Assembly (NCBI GenBank): GCA_038246255.1
Contig: JBBRWC010000081.1
Location: 1 to 18,809 of the forward strand
DNA from: RI-242 sp038246255
Lineage (GTDB): Bacteria > Planctomycetota > UBA1135 > GCA-002686595
Direction: 5' to 3'
Length of the DNA stretch: 18,809 bases
In this document: piece by piece, positions 13,592-18,809 of the stretch
How the letters are laid out: every line of letters starts with the position of its first letter
Position numbering within the stretch: position 1 is the first letter of the stretch
The notes under the pieces: generated by a model
What the model was told of the DNA's origin: nothing
The model's database searches: none
What the model saw: only the letters and a program-made list of their open reading frames with translations
Position numbers and translations under genes: made by a program

Positions 13592-14406
13592 GCGCCACAG
13601 CCGACTTCCCGAGCGACGTTCCCGACCAACCCGAACTCGTCACCCTGCGCCGCGACGGCGACCTCGTGTGGCTGACCATCGAGCGCGAGTCGGTGATGAA
13701 CTGCCTTTCGTTCGCGACGCTGCGGCGCTTTCGGGTGTTGCTCGAAGAGCTCGCCGCGGACCTTACCGTGCGCTGCGTGCTGATCACTGGCGCGGGGGAA
13801 CGCGCGTTTTGCGCCGGCGCCGACCTGAAGGAACGCAAGGCCATGCCGCAGGAGCGTGTTCCCGATTTTGTGCGCAACATCCGCCGCCTGATGGACGACA
13901 TCGAGGCGCTGCCGCAGCCCACGATCGCGGTGATCAATGGCGTGGCGTTTGGCGGTGGCACGGAGTTGCTGCTGGCCTGCGACCTGCGTGTGGCCGCGCC
14001 CCACGCGCTGGTCGGCCTCACCGAAACCGCGCTCGCCATCCTGCCTGGGGCCGGTGGAACGCAGCGGCTTCCACGCCTCATCGGCAAGTCGCGAGCAAAG
14101 GACCTGATCCTGACTGCCCGGCGGCTGGGTGCGGCCGAAGCGGCGGCGATGGGGCTCGTCAACCGCGTCGCGCAAGAGGGCCAGCTGCAAACCTGCGCGC
14201 TCGAACTCGCGCGTGCCATCGCGAACAACGGCCCGATCGCGGTGCGCGCTGCAAAACGCGCGATCGACGAGGGTTCGGAGCTTCCGATCGAAGCGGGCCT
14301 CGAGGTTGAAGCGCGCTGTTATGCGCAAACGCTGCCGACGCGCGACCGCCTGGAAGCGCTCGCCGCCTTCGCGGAAAAACGCCAACCGGTGTTCGAAGGG
14401 CGGTGA
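13588..14406 (+). CDS. Enoyl-CoA hydratase/isomerase, methylglutaconyl-CoA hydratase-like
   Basis: This 272-residue crotonase-fold protein most resembles methylglutaconyl-CoA hydratase (AUH/LiuC), the leucine-degradation enzyme that hydrates 3-methylglutaconyl-CoA to HMG-CoA. Seen: FCAGADLKER (about 74-83, oxyanion/CoA region), GGGTEL with Glu126, and LTETALAILPG followed by GGTQRLPRLIG with Glu146. These two Glu residues are the catalytic pair of hydratases. The C-terminal block ARCYAQTLPTRDRLE and the EKRQP ending match AUH as I recall it. The ATG at 13588 overlaps the stop of the second GT9 gene (ATGA), an odd partner for a leucine catabolic enzyme. No other leucine-degradation gene is in the window, so a general enoyl-CoA hydratase is possible. 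Confidence 0.87.
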   Translation: MSATADFPSDVPDQPELVTLRRDGDLVWLTIERESVMNCLSFATLRRFRVLLEELAADLTVRCVLITGAGERAFCAGADLKERKAMPQERVPDFVRNIRRLMDDIEALPQPTIAVINGVAFGGGTELLLACDLRVAAPHALVGLTETALAILPGAGGTQRLPRLIGKSRAKDLILTARRLGAAEAAAMGLVNRVAQEGQLQTCALELARAIANNGPIAVRAAKRAIDEGSELPIEAGLEVEARCYAQTLPTRDRLEALAAFAEKRQPVFEGR

Positions 14407-14454
14407 CTCTGTACCCGTGATCCGCGGACGGCGAGTTTCAGTCGAAAACCCGTA

Positions 14455-15705
14455 TCAGTGGAAGACGACCGCGGCGCCGCTCGACACTTCGCCGCCCGAC
14501 GACATCTGCAGGTAACCCAGAGTTGATCCCAAGACGACTTCGCTGCCCGTGGTTTCGGCCGCCAGAGCCGGGCGCCCGTGGAGCGCGCGCAGGACGTGGT
14601 AGGGCGCGGCGGCGGCGGCGGCGCGCGCCGGATCCTCGGTCGCCAACGCGTGGTCTCGGAACGCCGCGTGGTCGAGGTTGACGCTAAGGTCGAGCGCGCG
14701 GTCGTCGTGGGCGCGTAGGCCTGCGCCCAAAGCGCCCCCGAGCACCGGCGCGGCTCCCCGGGGGGTCGTCGTTTCGGGCGCTCCGGGTGCGCCCCCTGAA
14801 CCCACCCGCACGAGGTCCGCGGCGCACACGAGCAACGTCCTACCCTCGAGCGCCAAGACCCTCGCGAGACCTTCCGCCGCGCGGTCGAGGTCGGCCAAAC
14901 CGCCGCGCGCGTCGAGGGAGCTCGCGAGCAGTACGAGGGCCGGCACACCCGGAAAAAGCAGCCGCACGAAGAGCAACGCGCGCTCGGTGCCAAGGTGGCG
15001 GGCGTGGGCGAGCTGCAAGCGACCCGGCAGGGCGTTGAGGGCCGCCAGGGCCTCGCTGTCGGGGTGCACGAGCCCCAGTGGCAGCTCATAGGGTTTGGCC
15101 AGCGGGATCAGGGGCGCGTTGAAGGGCGCGCCGGCGTTCGCGATCAAAACCACCCGCGCGATGCGGCCCTTGAGGTGGCGCACGGCGGCCCAGGCCCGTG
15201 AGTGCAGCGGGCCGGCCGCTCCGAGCCCCCCCGCCGGCGCCCAGAGGCCCTGGGCGCTTTCCAAAGGCGGCATATCCCAGTCGTCCGCCACCAGTCCGCC
15301 GATGCGCGCTCGCAGGTCGAAGGGGTCGAGCTCGTAATCGCGCCCGGGCCCGTGCGCGGCGCGGCGCGGGTCCCGGCGGAACGCGTCGAACGCGGCGGAC
15401 AGGTGGGTCTCGAACTCGGCATCGTCGAGCAGGAGCGCCGCCCCGAGCCGGGCCTCGAGCTCGCGCACCTGGCCCGCGTCCACCGCTCGCCCCAGTACCT
15501 CGGCCACCTCTTCAGCGAGCTCGGACGCCGTTCGCCGGCCGTCGAATCGCCGCGCGATCTCCCAGGCGGGCCGCTCGAGCACGAGGGCCCGCCCCGTGGC
15601 CTCCGGAGCAATCCCCAGGGGGTCGCGCAGGGCGATGCGGCCGCCCCCGCCCGGGGGCAGGTGGCGTTCGAGGGGCCGCAGGGGCGTCGGTGCGGCGTCA
15701 GACAT
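14455..15705 (-). CDS. MEMO-family protein (AmmeMemoRadiSam B-like) with degenerate metal site
   Basis: This 416-residue protein reads as a long-form MEMO family member. Residues ~25-105 resemble a PqqD-like winged helix (LRDPLGI, then ARRFDGRRTASEL). At ~108-130 comes the R-AAHGPGRDY segment that opens the MEMO domain. The MEMO core follows with VVLIAN, YELPLGLVHPD at 206-216, ERALLFVRLLFPG at 241-253, LLVCAAD, and a GYLQMSSGG...VVF ending. In typical members the metal-site signatures are PHAGY, GPSH, an EHS block, SDxSH and a Cys. Here PHAG has become PAGG (155-160), GPSH has become ANAG (189-192), and the SDxSH His is Arg300. No Cys is present in the C-terminal quarter. The ATG at 15705 fits the family start. 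The gene is convergent with the crotonase and divergent from the FHA regulator. The function of MEMO in bacteria is not established. Confidence 0.65.
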   Translation of the reverse strand: MSDAAPTPLRPLERHLPPGGGGRIALRDPLGIAPEATGRALVLERPAWEIARRFDGRRTASELAEEVAEVLGRAVDAGQVRELEARLGAALLLDDAEFETHLSAAFDAFRRDPRRAAHGPGRDYELDPFDLRARIGGLVADDWDMPPLESAQGLWAPAGGLGAAGPLHSRAWAAVRHLKGRIARVVLIANAGAPFNAPLIPLAKPYELPLGLVHPDSEALAALNALPGRLQLAHARHLGTERALLFVRLLFPGVPALVLLASSLDARGGLADLDRAAEGLARVLALEGRTLLVCAADLVRVGSGGAPGAPETTTPRGAAPVLGGALGAGLRAHDDRALDLSVNLDHAAFRDHALATEDPARAAAAAAPYHVLRALHGRPALAAETTGSEVVLGSTLGYLQMSSGGEVSSGAAVVFH

Positions 15706-15850
15706 GGCCCGGAAGGCTACCCGACGGCGGCTGGCGCGGGCGGTCGCGGGGCCGGCTTCGATTTGGGCGAAATCGCACACCCGGCGCCGTGACTTGGGCG
15801 GCGGGGGAGAATAGAGGAAGGCCGGCTTCCCTTTGGAGTCGGCAGAGCCG

Positions 15851-17839
15851 GTGAAGATCGTTGTCGAAGAACAGGGGGCACGCTCGGTCGTGCGCCTCGC
15901 CCGCGGGGCCGTGCGCGTGGGGCGTGCCATCGACAATGAAATCCGCTTGGCGAGCGCGAAAGTGTCGCGCCACCACTGCCGGATCGAGCGCGAGGATGAC
16001 GGATGGGTCGTGGTCGACCTTGGCTCGGCCAACGGGCTGCTCGTCAACGGCACCCGCACCCGCCGGGCGCGCCTCGCGGCGGGGGACGAGCTGGTTCTTG
16101 GCGGCGCGCGCCTTTCGCTCGTGCCCGACGACGGCGAAGGCAGCCTCGGGACTCGGGACGAGGTGGGGCTGCGGACGGCGCTGGGCGAGCCCAGCGAGGG
16201 GGAAGAGCGACTCGCGCGCCTCGCGGAGCTCGTGCGTCACCTGCGGACCGAGCGGGAGAGCGCGGCGGTGCTGCGCGATCTTGTCGACGCGGGCCTCGAA
16301 CTGCTCGGTGCGGAGCGTGGCTTCCTCCTCGAAGCCGCGCCCGGCGGCGACCCGCCGACCGCAACCGTCGCACGCTTGTTCGACGGCAGCGACCTCGCGA
16401 TCCCCAGCGTGCGCGTGTCCCAGGGCATCGCGCAGCTCGTCCTACGCACCGCGGAACCCATCCTCTCCGTCGACGCACGCCGGGACGAGCGCTTCGGAAC
16501 GATGGGCAGCGTCGAGGATCTGCGCCTGCGCTCGGTGCTGTGTGTACCGATACCCGGCAGTGATGACAACACGCCGCCGCGCGGCGCGCTCCTGTTCGAC
16601 AACCGCATGCAGGCGAGCCACTTCGACGCGTTGGGTTTGCGTCTTGCCAGCCTGATCGCCGAGCTCGTCGCGCTGGCGCTGCTCGAGCGTGGCCGGCGCG
16701 AACGTGCGGAGCGTGCGGCTGCGGACCTCGAGGCGCTGCGCAGCCAAGTGCGCGCGCTCGAAGAGGATCTCGGGCGCAATGCGTCCGCGGGCGCGGAAAG
16801 CGATGTGAGCGCGGGGACGATGCGTTTCCCGGGCATCGCCGGCCGTGCGCCCGCAATGGCGCGCCTGTTCGAACAGCTTGAGCGTGTTGTCACGTGCGAC
16901 TTGCCCGTGTTGATCCACGGCGAGAGCGGCACCGGGAAGGAGCTGATCGCGCGCGCGGTGCACCAGTGCGGCGCGCGGGCCAAACAGCCGTTTATCAGCG
17001 AAAACTGCGCGGCATTGCCCGATTCGCTGCTCGAATCGGAACTTTTTGGTCATGCGCGCGGTGCGTTCACCGGCGCAGACCGCGCCAAGAAGGGCCTGAT
17101 TGAGCAGGCGAGCGGCGGGACACTGTTCCTCGACGAAATCGGGGACATGAGCCCCGAGATGCAAAAAAAACTCCTGCGTGTTTTGCAGGAGCGCGTGGTG
17201 CGGCCGCTCGGCAGCGACCAGACGATCGACGTCGACGTGCGCCTCGTGGCGGCGAGCCACCGCGACCTTGAGGACATGGTGCGACGGGGTCTGTTCCGCG
17301 AGGACCTTTACTACCGCGTCAACGTGCTTGAGCTGTCGATTCCGCCGCTGCGCGAGCGCCGCGAGGATGTGCCGGTGCTCGCGCGCGAACTGCTGACGCG
17401 CGCCGCGCGCGAAACGGGACGAACGCGCCCGCTACTGCCCGCGGACGTGCTCGAAGCGCTTAGCCTGTACGACTGGCCCGGCAACGTGCGCGAGCTCGAA
17501 AACGAGATGCGCCGGCTGGTCGTGCTGGCCAGCGACACGGTGCGTGTCGACCAGCTCTCGGTGGCGATCCGCGAGCGCCGCCCGGGCCCGCGCGAGGCGC
17601 TCGAGCTCGCCGACGCCACCGCCGATCGGGCAGCGGCGTTTGCGCTCGAGGGGGACCTGCGCGGCGCGGTTGCGGACTTTGAGCGCCGGGCTATCCTCGA
17701 CGCCCTCGAACGCCACCTCGGAAACAAGAGCCGCGCCGCCGCGGAACTGGGCATCACGCGTTTTGCCCTCCAGCGCAAGCTCGAAAAGTACGGGGTCGCG
17801 AGCGCCGCCGAGGCCGACGCCGACGACCCGACCGACTGA
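15851..17839 (+). CDS. Sigma54-dependent transcriptional activator with FHA and GAF domains
   Basis: This 662-residue regulator is built, in order, of an FHA domain (about 1-93, with GRAIDNEIRL, SRHH and SANGLLVNG), a GAF domain (about 125-280), a charged coiled coil (280-310), a sigma54 AAA+ domain (325-560) and a Fis-type helix-turn-helix (about 610-648, with NKSRAAAELGI). The AAA+ domain has Walker A GESGTGKE at 357-364, GAFTGA at 404-409, Walker B LFLDE, and arginine-finger region FREDLYYRVNV. GAFTGA means that it should contact sigma54 and drive open-complex formation. FHA domains bind phosphothreonine, so activation by a Ser/Thr kinase is likely, with the kinase gene starting 139 bp downstream. 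The GTG at 15851 was chosen so the protein starts at the first FHA strand, with GGAG twelve bases upstream; a TTG at 15833 in the same frame is possible. An A8 run and hairpin interrupt the DNA at 17163-17191. Confidence 0.92.
   Translation: MKIVVEEQGARSVVRLARGAVRVGRAIDNEIRLASAKVSRHHCRIEREDDGWVVVDLGSANGLLVNGTRTRRARLAAGDELVLGGARLSLVPDDGEGSLGTRDEVGLRTALGEPSEGEERLARLAELVRHLRTERESAAVLRDLVDAGLELLGAERGFLLEAAPGGDPPTATVARLFDGSDLAIPSVRVSQGIAQLVLRTAEPILSVDARRDERFGTMGSVEDLRLRSVLCVPIPGSDDNTPPRGALLFDNRMQASHFDALGLRLASLIAELVALALLERGRRERAERAAADLEALRSQVRALEEDLGRNASAGAESDVSAGTMRFPGIAGRAPAMARLFEQLERVVTCDLPVLIHGESGTGKELIARAVHQCGARAKQPFISENCAALPDSLLESELFGHARGAFTGADRAKKGLIEQASGGTLFLDEIGDMSPEMQKKLLRVLQERVVRPLGSDQTIDVDVRLVAASHRDLEDMVRRGLFREDLYYRVNVLELSIPPLRERREDVPVLARELLTRAARETGRTRPLLPADVLEALSLYDWPGNVRELENEMRRLVVLASDTVRVDQLSVAIRERRPGPREALELADATADRAAAFALEGDLRGAVADFERRAILDALERHLGNKSRAAAELGITRFALQRKLEKYGVASAAEADADDPTD
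17163..17191 (-). terminator. Terminator-shaped hairpin with T8, antisense inside the sigma54 activator
   Basis: Read on the minus strand, CTCCTGC, a seven-base loop and GCAGGAG form a perfect 7-bp stem (17191-17171), immediately followed by eight T residues (17170-17163). That is the form of an intrinsic terminator. On the plus strand the same bases encode the conserved KLLRVLQE part of the AAA+ domain, so the structure may be a coding coincidence. Read forward, it is an A8 run with a hairpin directly after it. Confidence 0.4.
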
Positions 17840-17864
17840 CCTTCTCCGGGCGTCCTGGGCCTGC

Positions 17865-17892
17865 GTCCTGCTCCCGGGGTCCTGCTCCCGGG
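17865..17892. repeat. 14-bp direct tandem duplication
   Basis: The unit gtcctgctcccggg occurs twice head to tail (17865-17878 and 17879-17892). A degenerate relative (gtcctgggcct) begins at 17852. The repeats lie in the 139-bp gap between the sigma54 activator and the kinase gene. No terminator or promoter could be assigned there with confidence. Confidence 0.6.
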
Positions 17893-17978
17893 GGCGTTGC
17901 GCCCTGCCGGGTGCACGGGGCGGGAAATTTTGGGCGCGTGCGCACGGGTGACCCCCGCGGGCGGGCGATGTAGGGAAC

Positions 17979-18809
17979 ATGGAAGGGCCCCTGGCATCCA
18001 CCCGCCGTTCGGGCGAGGCTCTTCCCTCCGTGACGCGCCCCGACCCCCTGCCCAAACCCGGCTCGGCGCACGAGCCCCGTGGTCCGCTGCCGCGCCGGCC
18101 GCGGGATGGGGACGGCGCGCCTCCGCTGGGTGGCGGGCTGCCGGCCGAAGCTATTGAAACCGCCGGTTCGGCCAAGGATGACGCCGCCCGGGTCCCTGAA
18201 CCCGGTCCGCCACCGGCGCGGGGCGCGAACGACGGCGTCGTCGGGGGTGACGGGGTTGTCGGGGGCGTTCCGGTGGTGCGCGAGCGCCCCCTCGCGCTGG
18301 TCCGCGAGCCGACCCTGCCCGAAGTCCCCGGGTACCGCGTCGAAGCGCTGCTCGGCCGTGGCAGTACCGGCATGGTCTACCGCGCCGTGCAACTCGCCGT
18401 CGAGCGCGACGTGGCGCTGAAAGTGCTACACCCCGAGCTCGCGCGCAACCCGCGCATCGTGCGCCGCCTGCAACGCGAAGCGCGCACGATGGCGAAACTC
18501 GGGCACCCGCACGTCGTGTCTGCGATCGACATGGGCCAGTCGAGCGGCCGCTGGTGGTACGCGATGGAACTGATCGACGGGCCTTCGCTCGCCGATCGAC
18601 TGCGCCAGGACGGACGGCTGAGTGAACGGGAGGCTCTGCGGCTCTTCATTCCGCTCGCAGAGGCGCTTGAGCACCTATGGCACCACGGGGTTGTGCACCG
18701 CGACATCAAACCCGCGAACGTCCTGATCGACCGGACGCGCGGCGCGCAACTCGCGGACCTTGGCCTCGCATTCCACGAGGACGATCCGGGTTTGACGCGC
18801 CAGGGTGGC
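17979..18809 (+). CDS. Hanks-type Ser/Thr protein kinase, 3' truncated by window
   Basis: This open frame runs from an ATG at 17979 to the window edge without a stop, giving 277 residues of a eukaryotic-like Ser/Thr kinase. The kinase domain starts about residue 118 (PGYRVEALL). Seen: the Gly-rich loop GRGSTGMVY, catalytic-site Lys148 in VALKVL, helix-C Glu167, MELIDGPSL in the hinge, HRDIKPAN at 240-247 with catalytic Asp242, and DLG at 260-262 in place of DFG. The first ~117 residues form a Pro/Gly/Ala-rich, probably disordered extension with DGVVGG twice in a row (85-96). This N-terminal placement of a low-complexity region occurs in planctomycete kinases. The C-terminal sensor or membrane part is outside the window. 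It lies downstream of an FHA-sigma54 activator, a plausible phosphorylation partner. The start is uncertain, as no strong ribosome-binding site is seen. Confidence 0.85.
   Translation, partial: MEGPLASTRRSGEALPSVTRPDPLPKPGSAHEPRGPLPRRPRDGDGAPPLGGGLPAEAIETAGSAKDDAARVPEPGPPPARGANDGVVGGDGVVGGVPVVRERPLALVREPTLPEVPGYRVEALLGRGSTGMVYRAVQLAVERDVALKVLHPELARNPRIVRRLQREARTMAKLGHPHVVSAIDMGQSSGRWWYAMELIDGPSLADRLRQDGRLSEREALRLFIPLAEALEHLWHHGVVHRDIKPANVLIDRTRGAQLADLGLAFHEDDPGLTRQGG

Noticed and set aside
15706..15850. Sigma54 (-24/-12) promoter between the MEMO-like gene and the activator
   Set aside because: A TGGCGC at about 15734 has no matching TTGC element at the required distance.

Overview
This is an 18.8 kb window of very GC-rich, gene-dense bacterial DNA, roughly 70% G+C by eye. 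It carries lipid A/heptose genes, so the organism is Gram-negative. The mix of Hanks-type kinase, FHA-sigma54 regulator, a long MEMO-like protein with a PqqD-like front end, and LPS heptosyltransferases with Cys-rich tails best fits a high-GC lineage of Planctomycetota. Myxococcota or a related phylum cannot be excluded. I see no rRNA, tRNA, CRISPR array, insertion sequence or phage gene. Start codons are often GTG or TTG, and stop/start overlaps (ATGA, GTGA, TTGA) are common.

Layout. (1) 2-3168, + strand: the 3' part of a lipid A-type acyltransferase, a fused HldE (heptose kinase/adenylyltransferase) and an unrecognised membrane-anchored protein. (2) 3188-3496, - strand: a small PilZ-domain protein, then about 360 bp of hairpin-rich non-coding DNA. 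(3) 3854-8362, + strand: a B12-binding radical SAM protein, a YbaY/YscW-like lipoprotein, a second and split heptose kinase plus nucleotidyltransferase (HldA and HldC types) and a TSUP permease, closely packed. (4) 8419-11036, - strand: two glutamate dehydrogenase paralogues in tandem. The upstream one has all key catalytic residues and the downstream one has lost two of the three conserved lysines. (5) 11397-14406, + strand: two GT9 heptosyltransferase-like genes overlapping each other, and a methylglutaconyl-CoA hydratase-like crotonase overlapping the second. (6) 14455-15705, - strand: a MEMO-family protein without recognisable metal ligands. (7) 15851-18809, + strand: an FHA-GAF-sigma54 activator followed by a Ser/Thr kinase cut by the window end.

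How the genes fit together. Regions 1, 3 and 5 hold much of a heptose-containing LPS pathway: acylation, two sets of heptose activation enzymes and two heptosyltransferases. GmhA, GmhB and HldD are not in the window. The GDH pair resembles the catalytic/regulatory hetero-oligomer known from Thermus. The kinase and FHA regulator are a plausible phosphothreonine signalling pair. The most interesting points are the lysine-less GDH paralogue, the fused-plus-split duplication of heptose activation, the ligand-less MEMO protein, and a terminator-shaped hairpin with an eight-T run on the antisense strand inside the sigma54 activator.
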